Source: Albidovulum aestuarii
Lineage (GTDB): Bacteria; Pseudomonadota; Alphaproteobacteria; Rhodobacterales; Rhodobacteraceae
DNA length: 64,000 nt
Reading direction: 5' to 3'
Assembly: GCF_029961185.1 (NCBI RefSeq)
Contig: NZ_JASBQQ010000006.1
Coordinates: 202,162 to 266,161 of the forward strand
Made by a program: the position numbers and the translations under genes. The notes beneath the pieces are model-generated. The model did no database searches, was not told where the DNA came from, and saw nothing but the letters and a program-made list of their open reading frames with translations. Numbering within the stretch: the stretch's first letter is position 1; each line of letters opens with the position of its first letter. Positions 26,791-34,909 of the stretch are shown piece after piece.

Positions 26791-27129
26791 GACCCGCCCC
26801 GCGATATTGCCGAAATCGTCCCCAACACCACTGCGCTCAAGGCTTTGGTGCATCCGGACCGTCTGCGCATGCTTGGGCTCCTGCGTGTTGGCGGTCCCGC
26901 AACTGCCACCGGCCTCGCCGAGCGTATGGACCTCAATTCAGGCGCTACCAGTTACCATCTGCGCCAACTCGCCTCCTATGGCTTCATCGAGGCGGTGGAC
27001 GAGCTCGGGACCCAGCGCGAGCGTTGGTGGCGTGCGCGCCACGACGCCACCCTCTATCTGGCGACGACGATGGCGCCGCTGGTGCTGCCCAGCTTCCGCG
27101 CCATGCCTGTCCGGCGCGAGAGCACATGA
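26791..27129 (+). pseudogene. Truncated winged-helix (ArsR/HTH_20-like) regulator
   Basis: From 26791 one frame encodes IAEIVPNTTALKALVHPDRLRMLGLLRVGG, ATGLAERMDLNSGATSYHLRQLASYGFIEAVDELGTQRERWWRAR, a clear ArsR-type winged helix. There is no ATG before the conserved N-terminus: an in-frame TGA stands at 26788-26790, and only TTG (26845) or GTG (26848) are available inside the domain. The C-terminus stops about 35 residues after the winged helix, while related regulators are roughly twice as long. I read it as a decayed gene, but translation of a short 94-residue form from TTG cannot be excluded. Confidence 0.65.
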
Positions 27130-27188
27130 CATGCGATCATCGTACAGATGTCGAACGCTTCATCCGGTGATCTTTGGGGGGTGCAAGG

Positions 27189-27263
27189 CTGACTGCCGGT
27201 CAGCGCTCTAGGGAGCGAAGGTGGGTGGTGGTGGCTGGGTGGGTGCCGATGACCGGCAGTCAG
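27189..27263. repeat. Perfect 14-bp inverted repeat flanking 47 bp
   Basis: CTGACTGCCGGTCA at 27189-27202 and TGACCGGCAGTCAG at 27250-27263 are exact reverse complements. The whole unit is 75 bp. It lies in a 500-bp non-coding gap that also holds several other small dyads. It could be a miniature mobile-element remnant or a structured RNA element. Confidence 0.55.
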
Positions 27264-27358
27264 TTGCTGCTTGCAAAACCAAGGCTACGCTTGGTCGTCA
27301 GATATTGCAACCTAAAGTTGCATATTTCGGGTGACTTCACGGATTGGCTGCTAATATA

Positions 27359-27390
27359 GAACAATGATGCAAAATGAAGCGTCATTGTTC
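27359..27390. repeat. 12-bp inverted repeat with one mismatch
   Basis: GAACAATGATGC and GCGTCATTGTTC pair over 12 bp with one mismatch and an 8-base loop. It is AT-rich compared with the region. Operator or transcript hairpin are both possible. Confidence 0.4.
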
Positions 27391-27628
27391 GCGATCTGAT
27401 GGCGATGATAGTGTTGCCGCCTGTGAATCCCCATAACGATAGGCCAGAAACTCTTGCAGGCGCAGCATACCTAATCCCGGTGCACGGCTGACGAAAAGGC
27501 GGCCCCTCACGCCATAGATGCACATCTCAAGAATCGGAAGTATCGGGGGGTCTGTCTCAGGGGCTTTTCACTGACTGGACCTGAGGGCATAGTCACGCCT
27601 GCGTGAGGATGTTGTCCGGGAGACCAAA

Positions 27629-28522
27629 ATGAATTTTGATCAGGTATTGGGTGAGGTGATCGGCGGCAATGGCGTGCTGATCGCGATTGCGGTTTTCATC
27701 ATAATCTGCGTCATGCTCGGCGTGCGGATCGTGCCGCAGTCGGAAAAGCATGTGGTGGAAAGGTTCGGGCGGCTGCGTGCCGTTCTGGGACCGGGGATCA
27801 ACTTCATCGTGCCGTTCCTCGATCGCGTGGCGCACAAGATTTCCATTCTTGAACGCCAGCTTCCGAACGCGCTTCAGGATGCGATCACGACCGACAACGT
27901 GCTGGTGAAGGTCGAAACATCCGTCTTCTACCGCATCACCGAGCCGGAAAAGACCGTCTACCGTATCCGCGATGTTGATGGCGCCATTGCCACGACGGTC
28001 GCCGGCATCGTCCGGTCCGAAATCGGTAAGATGGAACTGGATCAGGTCCAGTCGAACCGCGCCGACCTGATCGCCAAGGTCCGCGAACAGGTCGCGGCGA
28101 TGGTCGATGATTGGGGGATCGAGGTGACGCGGGCTGAGGTTCTGGACGTTAACCTTGATGAGGCGACCCGCGCAGCAATGCTGCAGCAGCTTAACGCGGA
28201 ACGGGCCCGGCGGGCTCAGGTCACAGAGGCCGAGGGCAAGAAGCGCGCGGTTGAGCTTGCCGCCGACGGCGATCTTTATGCTGCCGAACAGAAGGCCAAG
28301 GCGCGCCGCATATCGGCCGAGGCCGAAGCCTATGCAACTCAGGTTGTCGCCGTGGCGATCAAGGAGAACGGGATCGAGGCTGCACAATATCAGGTCGCGC
28401 TGAAACAGGTGGAGGCTTTGACGGCAGTGGGGCAGGGCGCGGGCAAGCAGACCGTCATCGTACCAGCCAACGCACTTGAGGCCTTCGGCGACGCGTTCAA
28501 GATGCTGAAGGGACGGTCGTGA
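27629..28522 (+). CDS. SPFH/stomatin-family membrane protein (paraslipin/QmcA-like)
   Basis: The 297-residue protein has one N-terminal membrane segment (about residues 10-30) and a full SPFH/Band 7 domain with IVPQSEKHVVERFGRLRAVLGPGINFIVPFLDRV, ending in a helical, Ala/Glu-rich region (QLNAERARRAQVTEAEGKKRAVELAADGD). Such proteins form large oligomers at membrane microdomains. It overlaps an NfeD-like gene by ATGA, the usual SPFH-NfeD pair in bacteria. Role in membrane quality control is known for the family only. Confidence 0.93.
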   Translation: MNFDQVLGEVIGGNGVLIAIAVFIIICVMLGVRIVPQSEKHVVERFGRLRAVLGPGINFIVPFLDRVAHKISILERQLPNALQDAITTDNVLVKVETSVFYRITEPEKTVYRIRDVDGAIATTVAGIVRSEIGKMELDQVQSNRADLIAKVREQVAAMVDDWGIEVTRAEVLDVNLDEATRAAMLQQLNAERARRAQVTEAEGKKRAVELAADGDLYAAEQKAKARRISAEAEAYATQVVAVAIKENGIEAAQYQVALKQVEALTAVGQGAGKQTVIVPANALEAFGDAFKMLKGRS

Positions 28523-28794
28523 TGCTCTGGCAGCAATGGTGGGTCTGGATGATCGCGGGGGCCGTTCTTGGCATTCTTGAGGTCGTGGTGCCGGGGTTCA
28601 TCCTGCTTGGCTTTGCCATTGGCGCCGGTCTGACCGGGCTTTTGATCTGGACCGGGCTTCTGGGGGCGACGCTGGCATCGACCGTGCTGGTCTTCGCCGT
28701 CGCCTCGCTGGTGGCCTGGCTGGTTTTGCGCAAGGTCGTGGGCGTCCGCCACGGTCAGGTGAAGGTCTGGGACCGCGATATCAATGACGACTGA
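28522..28794 (+). CDS. NfeD-like membrane protein
   Basis: The ATG at 28522 overlaps the stomatin stop; a GTG one codon earlier is possible. The 90-residue product has two to three hydrophobic helices (GAVLGILEVVVPGFILLGFAIGAGLTGLLIW, TLASTVLVFAVASLVAWLVL) and ends just after the membrane, so it is a short NfeD form without the usual soluble OB domain. NfeD proteins partner with SPFH proteins. It overlaps the next NUDIX gene by 11 bases. Confidence 0.85.
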   Translation: MLWQQWWVWMIAGAVLGILEVVVPGFILLGFAIGAGLTGLLIWTGLLGATLASTVLVFAVASLVAWLVLRKVVGVRHGQVKVWDRDINDD

Positions 28795-29212
28795 CCCCGG
28801 CTTCGTCGGCGCGAAGCTCGCGCTGATCGGGGCCGGACGGGTGCTGACCTGTCTCAGGGATGACCGGGAAGGGCTGCCCTTTCCCGGGTTCTGGGATCTG
28901 CCCGGAGGCGGGCGTGAAGGATCGGAAAGCCCCGAAGATTGCGTGTTGCGTGAGTTGCACGAAGAATTCGGGCTGGTCTTGCCGAAGTCCCGGCTCCTCT
29001 GGCGGCGCGACTATGCGTCGGAACACGTGCCCGGAGGCCGCGCCGCGTTTTTCGGGGGCCGGATCGCACCCGACGAGCTCGATGGGGTCGTTTTCGGCGA
29101 CGAGGGGCAGGGATGGCAAATGATGGAGATCGGAATATTCGTAGCCCACGACCGTGCCGTTCCATATCTGCGGAAACGGTTGGAGGACTTTCTTTCAGCC
29201 GGAGTGATGTGA
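28784..29212 (+). CDS. NUDIX hydrolase
   Basis: This 142-residue protein has the NUDIX box G-x5-E-x7-REL-x-EE-x-GL within GGREGSESPEDCVLRELHEEFGL, followed by an FFGGRI strand. NUDIX enzymes cleave nucleoside diphosphates linked to another moiety, often for nucleotide sanitation. The start lies inside the NfeD gene end, so the three genes may be cotranscribed. Substrate cannot be predicted. Confidence 0.92.
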   Translation: MTTDPGFVGAKLALIGAGRVLTCLRDDREGLPFPGFWDLPGGGREGSESPEDCVLRELHEEFGLVLPKSRLLWRRDYASEHVPGGRAAFFGGRIAPDELDGVVFGDEGQGWQMMEIGIFVAHDRAVPYLRKRLEDFLSAGVM

Positions 29213-29257
29213 AGGCCTGTTCAACCCAGCACGCGACTGGGGCATAATCGCGCGATC

Positions 29258-30511
29258 ATGCAAGCCCTTTGCCGCGACTGCCTGCACATGTTCGAGACCG
29301 GCACGCGCTGCCCGGTCTGCCGGTCGCCGCGCGTCCTCTCGCATCCTGAACTTTTCTCGCTTTCCATAGCGCATATGGATTGCGACGCTTTTTACGCGAG
29401 CGTTGAAAAGCGCGATACGCCTGAACTGCGTGACACGCCGGTCATCGTCGGCGGCGGCAAGCGGGGGGTCGTCTCCACCTGCTGCTACCTCGCCCGGATC
29501 AAGGGCGTGCGGTCGGCTATGCCGATGTTTCAGGCGCTGAAGCTTTGCCCCGAAGCGGTCGTGGTCAAGCCGCGCGGCAGTCACTACGCCGCCGTTTCGC
29601 GTCAGATCCGCGCGCTGATGGATGAACTGACGCCGGTCATCGAGCCCCTGTCGCTGGATGAGGCGTTCCTCGACCTGACCAGCACCGAGCGGCTGCACAA
29701 GGCGCCTCCTGCGGTCCTCCTGTGCCGCCTTCTGAAACGGATGGAGTTGGAACTGGGGCTGACCGGCTCCGTCGGCCTGTCCCATAACAAGTTCCTCGCC
29801 AAGATCGCCTCGGACCTCGACAAGCCGCGCGGCTTTTCGATCATCGGCAAGGGCGATACTGCGGCGTTCCTGAAGGGCAAGCCGGTCAGGATGATCTGGG
29901 GGGTCGGAGCGGCGACCCAGGAGCATCTGAACGCGGCGGGTATCCGGACCTTCGACGATCTCGCCCGATGGGACCGCAAGGACCTGCACCACCGCTTTGG
30001 CCAGATCGGCGACCGGCTCTGGTATCTCGCGCGGGGCGAGGATTATCGGCGCGTCAATCCGCATGAGCCGATGAAGTCGATCTCGGCCGAAACCACGTTC
30101 GATGAGGATATCGCCGACCGTGATCTTCTCGATGGTCACATCTGGCGACTGGCCGAGAAGGTCGCCGACCGGACCAAGGCCAAGGGGCTGGCGGGGCGGA
30201 CCGTGACTCTGAAGCTGAAGCGCGCCGATTTCACCACGATCACGCGTCGCCATACTTTGCGCGAGCCGACCCAGATCGCCGACCGGCTCTACCGCGAGGC
30301 GGCCGACCTTCTGGCGCAGGTCAAGGGGCGGGACGCCTACCGGCTGATCGGTGTCGGCCTGTCGGATATCGTGTCTGCGGGTGAGGCGGATCTGACGCCC
30401 GACCTGCTCGACCCTCAGGCAGCGAAAAGGGCGGGTGCGGAACGTGCCACCGATGCGATCCGGGCAAGGTTCGGCCCTGACGCAATCGTTAAGGGCCGGT
30501 CGCTCAGGTGA
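29258..30511 (+). CDS. dinB: DNA polymerase IV with N-terminal zinc ribbon
   Basis: The 417-residue protein has a Y-family polymerase core: AHMDCDAFYASVEKRDTPEL with catalytic Asp, LSLDEAFLDLT with the acidic pair, and VSLSHNKFLAKIASDLDKPRG in the palm, then a little-finger domain. The first 30 residues add a Cys4 zinc ribbon (CRDCLHMFETGTRCPVC), a variant common in Rhodobacteraceae polymerase IV. It performs error-prone synthesis past lesions. No SOS box is obvious upstream. It converges with the next gene, with the two stops adjacent. Confidence 0.93.
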   Translation: MQALCRDCLHMFETGTRCPVCRSPRVLSHPELFSLSIAHMDCDAFYASVEKRDTPELRDTPVIVGGGKRGVVSTCCYLARIKGVRSAMPMFQALKLCPEAVVVKPRGSHYAAVSRQIRALMDELTPVIEPLSLDEAFLDLTSTERLHKAPPAVLLCRLLKRMELELGLTGSVGLSHNKFLAKIASDLDKPRGFSIIGKGDTAAFLKGKPVRMIWGVGAATQEHLNAAGIRTFDDLARWDRKDLHHRFGQIGDRLWYLARGEDYRRVNPHEPMKSISAETTFDEDIADRDLLDGHIWRLAEKVADRTKAKGLAGRTVTLKLKRADFTTITRRHTLREPTQIADRLYREAADLLAQVKGRDAYRLIGVGLSDIVSAGEADLTPDLLDPQAAKRAGAERATDAIRARFGPDAIVKGRSLR

Positions 30512-31381
30512 TCATTCCGCCGCCAGCGGAATCGTGGACGGTTTGCCGCGACCGATCTCGGCGATCTCGGCCAGAATTCCGGTCAGGATCCGCTTGAAGC
30601 CAAGAAAGTTGCCGTTCGGCCGGATTTCGCGTTCGTTCATGTAGAGGGAGCGGTCCATCTCGATCTGCACTGCATGCATCCCGCGCGAGGGGCGGCCATA
30701 GGTCTGGGTGATATAGGCCCCGGCAAAGGGTGCATTACGCTGCGTGCGGAAACCTGCCGCTTCAAAGGCCGCCTCGATCCGGTCTACGATTTCGGGTGCC
30801 GCCGCCGAACCGAACCGGTCTCCAAGCACGATTTCGGGTCGCTTTACGCCCGAAGATGCGATGGAATCCATCGCTTCATGCGGCATCGAATGCAAATCGA
30901 TCAGAATCGACTGACCAAAGGACGCACGGGCGTCGTCGAGCAGACGGCGCAGGCAGTCGTGATAGGGATGCCAGACCTGTTCGATCCGGGTGGCGGCCTC
31001 GGACATAGGCAGCTTGCCGCGATAAATCGCGCGCCCACCCGCCACGACGCGCGGAATGACGCCAAGGCCCGAGGCAACGCGCGGATTGTGAACCGCAATC
31101 CGCACCCCTTCGAACAATGCCGGGTCCATCTCGTCCGCCGCGCGGTTGACATCGACATAGGCCCTCGGCGCACGGGCCGTAAGCAGTGGCGCCCCGAACG
31201 ACGTCACGCCGTCGAGAAGTTGATCGATGAAGGCGTCCTCGGACGATCGGATGGAATGTTCGTCGAGTATCGATGTTTCGAGAAAACCCGCCGGATAGTC
31301 GCGGCCTGAATGCGGCGAGGCAAACACGACGCCGGTCAAGCGCCTTTTGGGCATGGTCAAATCATACGGCGAACGGGTCAT
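30512..31381 (-). CDS. N-formylglutamate amidohydrolase
   Basis: The 289-residue protein begins FASPHSGRDYP and has the N-formylglutamate amidohydrolase fold, with DLHSMPHEAMDS and the conserved histidine/aspartate set that binds zinc, plus ALYMNEREIRPNG-like C-terminal motifs. The enzyme removes formate from N-formylglutamate, the end of one histidine-degradation route; family members are often annotated without other hut genes, as here. It is transcribed away from tRNA-Val. Confidence 0.9.
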   Translation of the reverse strand: MTRSPYDLTMPKRRLTGVVFASPHSGRDYPAGFLETSILDEHSIRSSEDAFIDQLLDGVTSFGAPLLTARAPRAYVDVNRAADEMDPALFEGVRIAVHNPRVASGLGVIPRVVAGGRAIYRGKLPMSEAATRIEQVWHPYHDCLRRLLDDARASFGQSILIDLHSMPHEAMDSIASSGVKRPEIVLGDRFGSAAAPEIVDRIEAAFEAAGFRTQRNAPFAGAYITQTYGRPSRGMHAVQIEMDRSLYMNEREIRPNGNFLGFKRILTGILAEIAEIGRGKPSTIPLAAE

Positions 31382-31533
31382 GGCCGCTCCTTGCGAATGC
31401 GCTAACTATAGCGACAAATTTCCACGCACTGAAACCCCTTGAAAGCCGCAACGACTCCTTTTATAGACCCGGGACCGAAGCGGTTGCGACCGCGCACCCA
31501 ATGGGGTCAGCGCAGCGGAATCGTTGACGGAAC

Positions 31534-31608
31534 GGGCGGTTAGCTCAGCGGTAGAGCACTACGTTGACATCGTAGTGGCCACTGGTTCGATCCCAGTACC
31601 GCCCACCA
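31534..31608 (+). tRNA. tRNA-Val (GAC)
   Basis: A full cloverleaf is present: acceptor GGGCGGT pairs with ACCGCCC, the anticodon arm CTACG-TTGACAT-CGTAG has anticodon GAC, and the T arm is CTGGTTCGATCCCAG. CCA is encoded at 31606-31608. It is followed at 31612-31628 by a GC-rich hairpin with a short T-run. Confidence 0.95.
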
Positions 31609-31611
31609 TCC

Positions 31612-31628
31612 GCCCCCGATTCGGGGGC
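31612..31628 (+). terminator. Hairpin after tRNA-Val
   Basis: GCCCCCGA and TCGGGGGC form a tight GC-rich hairpin directly after the tRNA, then ATTT. It is a modest terminator; partial read-through into rpmJ is possible. Confidence 0.55.
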
Positions 31629-31676
31629 ATTTGAGTTTCAACAGGCGCGACGCGCGCCGCGAATAGGAGAAGACCG

Positions 31677-31802
31677 ATGAAGGTCAAGAACTCGCTCCGC
31701 TCGCTGAAGTTGCGCCATCGCGACTGTCAGATCGTGCGCCGTAAAGGCCGCGTCTATGTGATCAACAAGACGCAGCGCCGCTTCAAAGCCCGTCAGGGCT
31801 GA
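31677..31802 (+). CDS. rpmJ: 50S ribosomal protein L36
   Basis: A 41-codon gene starts [16 protein letters not shown] and ends [11 protein letters not shown], the alphaproteobacterial L36 sequence. A TAGGAGAAG ribosome site lies 5-6 bases before the ATG. It is a zinc-independent form: only one Cys remains in the usual zinc-finger area. It sits between tRNA-Val and a strong terminator, as a stand-alone unit outside the spc operon. Confidence 0.95.
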   Translation: MKVKNSLRSLKLRHRDCQIVRRKGRVYVINKTQRRFKARQG

Positions 31803-31823
31803 AGTTGCGGTCAGGAATGCAAG

Positions 31824-31855
31824 AAGGGGCCGCCGGTTTCCCGGTGGTCCCTTTT
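31824..31855 (+). terminator. Rho-independent terminator after rpmJ
   Basis: AAGGGGCCGCCGG pairs with CCGGTGGTCCCTT across a TTTC loop, followed by TTTTG, with one or two G-T pairs. It ends the rpmJ transcript. The next 350 bp up to 32207 hold no supported gene. Confidence 0.85.
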
Positions 31856-32207
31856 GCTTTGGCCATATGAAGGTTCCCTCGGGTCGACGTGACGACTTGG
31901 GTCAAGGATGGTCGGGTAGGTAACTTTAGGGCGCTGATCCGAATACCGGACCCGAACTCCACACACAATTCACTAGGGAATCCGTGCTGGAAACGCTCAA
32001 AGGTTCCGGCAATCTGCAGCAGACTCTCCTATTCCTTCCCGTTTCGCTAAAGGTTTTTCCAACCGCTCGCCTTGCAGGGCGCTGGCCCAAAGAACTGTGG
32101 TTTTGGATCATTATGCGCCCGATTTCCCGAACCGACCGTCTTTCTGCCTCATTGTAAGCAAGATTGGCGGCTTTTGTCCCCGTTACCGAGACAATGGGGC
32201 GCCGCGA

Positions 32208-34409
32208 ATGCATAGTACTGACATTAGAGAAGTCCGGAGCACGGGTATGTTCGTGCCGGTGGTTTTTACGGCCACGATATTTCTTTCGGCTTCGTTGCTG
32301 TTTTTCGTTCAGCCGCTCTTTGCCAAGGTTGTCCTGCCGCAGATCGGCGGTGCGCCTGCGGTCTGGACGACAGCAATGCTGTTCTTCCAGAGCGTGCTGA
32401 TCGGCGGTTACCTCTATTCGCATCTGAGTACGCGGTATCTGGGAACGCGCGCGCAAGTCGCGCTGCATCTCGCGCTTTGGGCCCTTGCGCTGTGGTTCCT
32501 GCCGCTGTCGATACCCGAAGGCTGGACCTATGATGCTGAAACCTCGGTTGCCTGGCAGACATTGGTCCTGTTCGGTGTCGGTGTGGGCGTTCCCTTTGGT
32601 GTCCTTTCGGCCAATGCGCCATTGATCCAGGCTTGGTATGCGCGCAGTGACGGACCATCTGCCGATGACCCCTATTTTCTTTATGGCGCCAGTAACCTCG
32701 GTTCGCTGGCGGCCTTGCTCGCCTTTCCGCTTGTTGCTGAACCGCTGTTCGGCGCAACGCGCATCGGGCAGGGCTGGGCGATCGGATTCCTTGCCTTGGG
32801 TGGCTTCCTGCTCGTGAGTGGACTTTGTGCTGCCCGCGGCGGATCCGAGGCCCGACCCGTGCTGGCCGCCGCGAGTGACGAAGCGCCGGTTCCACTGACG
32901 CAGATCGGCCATTGGCTGCTTCTGGCCTTCGTGCCTTCGTCGATGATGCTGGCCGTGACCACGAAGATCAGTACCGATCTTGGCGCGATTCCGCTGATCT
33001 GGGTGGTTCCGCTGTCGCTGTACCTGCTGAGCTTCGTCCTGACCTTCAGCCGCCGGAACTACACCACGACCGGTGGCCTGCGCTGGGCCTACCTCATTGC
33101 TCTTGGCTGGCTCGGAGCGGTCTTTTCCGGCATCACCGGGCCCCATACGAATTTTTATGGCATTGCCGGGCTGGTCGTCGCCTTCTTCGTCGTCGCCGTA
33201 TTCGCCCATCGCAGATTGTATGAAAGCCGCCCCGCAGGCGCGCACCTGACACTCTTTTACGTTGTCATGTCGGTCGGCGGGGCCTTGGGCGGGCTCTTCA
33301 ACTCGATCGTTGCACCGGTGGCGTTCGACAGTCTTGCCGAAGGCGGTGTGACGACGCTGGTGGCAACAACCCTGATCCTGAGCGCCGCCATGCGGCCGAC
33401 CTGGACGACCGCCCGCACCGGCATTCTTGTCGGCCTGGCGGGGGTCGTCCCGCTCATGATCGCCCTTTTGGTTATGGGCATCGACAACCGCCCACTGCTG
33501 AAGGCCGTCGTCTATGCATCGGCCGCAGTCGCAGCGCTTGCCCTGCGCCGGTCCATGTCGTCTGCCGCGATCGCTGCCCTGATCATTGCCGGGACCGGCA
33601 CCTATGCCGTTCCCGACGGGGCGCTTTTCCAAGGGCGCAGCTTCTTTGGCACCCATGGTGTCAATGAATTCGGAACCATGCGCCAATATACCAACGGTAC
33701 GACGATCCACGGGGTGCAGCGCCTTTCGCAATACGGCGACATGCGGCCAGATCCGCTGTTCTACTACCACGAAAATGCCCCGATGGCGCAGGTTCTGACC
33801 TCGGACATTGGCGATGCGGCTCGCAAGATCGGTGTTGTCGGTTTGGGCGTCGGTTCGCTTGCCTGCTATCGGCAGCCCGGGCAGGAATGGCAGTTTTACG
33901 AAATCGACCACCTTGTGGACGATATTGCGCGCAACCCCGCCTATTTCACCTTCATGTCGAACTGCGCCGGGGACACGCCGACCAATTTCGGCGATGCGCG
34001 GATGGTTCTGGCGCGGCAGGACGGATTGCAATACGACATTCTGGTGATCGACGCCTATGGCTCGGACGCGGTGCCGATCCACCTGACGACGCATGAAGCG
34101 ATGCAGGTTTATCTCGACCGGCTGGCCCCGGATGGCGTGCTGCTCTACCACATCTCGAACCGCTATTACGCGATCCAGCGGCCATTGGCGCGCAGCGCCG
34201 AGGCATTGGGTCTTGTCGCGCGCATTCAGGAATATCCCGGCAATCCCAAGCAGGACCCGGGCGACATCCCATCACGCGTCGTTATGCTGAGCCGGAGCGA
34301 GGCAGCCCTTGGCGCGATCGCGGACGATGCCCGCTGGGTGCCGCTGATGTCCGATGGCGGACGCATCTGGACCGACGACTACGCCAACCTGCTGTCGGTT
34401 CTGGAGTAA
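32208..34409 (+). CDS. Membrane-fused spermidine-synthase-like protein
   Basis: I use the ATG at 32208 (733 residues); 32247 is an equally good start and an upstream ATG at 32097 adds an unlikely polar extension. The first two-thirds has about a dozen transmembrane helices beginning IFLSASLLFFVQPLFAKVVLPQIGGAPAVW, typical of fused MFS/spermidine synthase proteins. The C-terminal domain has the AdoMet-binding fold: GVVGLGVGSLACY, a YEID motif and DILVIDAYGSDAVP. Whether it makes polyamines is unproven for this family. It stands alone just before the T6SS cluster. Confidence 0.88.
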   Translation: MHSTDIREVRSTGMFVPVVFTATIFLSASLLFFVQPLFAKVVLPQIGGAPAVWTTAMLFFQSVLIGGYLYSHLSTRYLGTRAQVALHLALWALALWFLPLSIPEGWTYDAETSVAWQTLVLFGVGVGVPFGVLSANAPLIQAWYARSDGPSADDPYFLYGASNLGSLAALLAFPLVAEPLFGATRIGQGWAIGFLALGGFLLVSGLCAARGGSEARPVLAAASDEAPVPLTQIGHWLLLAFVPSSMMLAVTTKISTDLGAIPLIWVVPLSLYLLSFVLTFSRRNYTTTGGLRWAYLIALGWLGAVFSGITGPHTNFYGIAGLVVAFFVVAVFAHRRLYESRPAGAHLTLFYVVMSVGGALGGLFNSIVAPVAFDSLAEGGVTTLVATTLILSAAMRPTWTTARTGILVGLAGVVPLMIALLVMGIDNRPLLKAVVYASAAVAALALRRSMSSAAIAALIIAGTGTYAVPDGALFQGRSFFGTHGVNEFGTMRQYTNGTTIHGVQRLSQYGDMRPDPLFYYHENAPMAQVLTSDIGDAARKIGVVGLGVGSLACYRQPGQEWQFYEIDHLVDDIARNPAYFTFMSNCAGDTPTNFGDARMVLARQDGLQYDILVIDAYGSDAVPIHLTTHEAMQVYLDRLAPDGVLLYHISNRYYAIQRPLARSAEALGLVARIQEYPGNPKQDPGDIPSRVVMLSRSEAALGAIADDARWVPLMSDGGRIWTDDYANLLSVLE

Positions 34410-34483
34410 CGGCATTTCATCCCAAGGTTGCCGCGGGTCCCGCTTCGTGAGAGGATGAGGGCCCGTCAGCCGAGGGTCTTGCC

Positions 34484-34903
34484 ATGAGTGTGACGAAGGA
34501 AATCGACGGAGTCGTGATCGGGCTGCTGCTCGGCTTCGAGAAAGGCGCGCCGCTGGTGGTCTTTCCCGGTAACGCTTCGGATCACGCCATTCGGGCCCGC
34601 AGCCTGCGCCATTTGTCTGAGGCCGATATCGGCGCTGAGATGGCGCTTCTCTTCGAGGATGGGCGGCGCGACCGTCCGCTGATCGTTGGCCGGATCGTAG
34701 AGCCGGTGCGAAGCGACGCCACGACTGTGATCCGCGATGGCGAGACGGTGAAGCTGACGGCGAAGGAGCGGATCGAGCTGAGGGTCGGGAAGGCTTCCCT
34801 CATCCTTGAAAAGGACGGCCATGTCACGATCCGGGGCACCCATCTGGTCAGCCACGCCACCGGGTCGAACCGCATCCGGGGCGGATCAGTGAACCTGAAC
34901 TGA
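34484..34903 (+). CDS. DUF6484-type T6SS-associated protein
   Basis: This 139-residue protein has an N-terminal beta-rich segment (EIDGVVIGLLLGFEKGAPLVVFPG, then ALLFEDGRRDRPLIVGRI) and a C-terminal VgrG-spike-like beta stretch (ASLILEKDGHVTIRGTHLVSHATGSNRIRGGSVNLN). This is the DUF6484 pattern, usually seen next to DUF2169 and PAAR genes in T6SS clusters. Here it stands at the left edge of the T6SS cluster, convergent with clpV, without those partners. It may support loading of the spike tip; that role is inferred from gene association. Confidence 0.8.
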   Translation: MSVTKEIDGVVIGLLLGFEKGAPLVVFPGNASDHAIRARSLRHLSEADIGAEMALLFEDGRRDRPLIVGRIVEPVRSDATTVIRDGETVKLTAKERIELRVGKASLILEKDGHVTIRGTHLVSHATGSNRIRGGSVNLN

Positions 34904-34909
34904 GCGCGT

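Noticed and set aside
31926..34151. Long minus-strand open frame opposite the spermidine-synthase-like gene
   Set aside because: It is an antisense shadow in high-GC coding DNA, rich in Arg, Gly and Asp with no domain, while the plus strand has a clear membrane and AdoMet protein.
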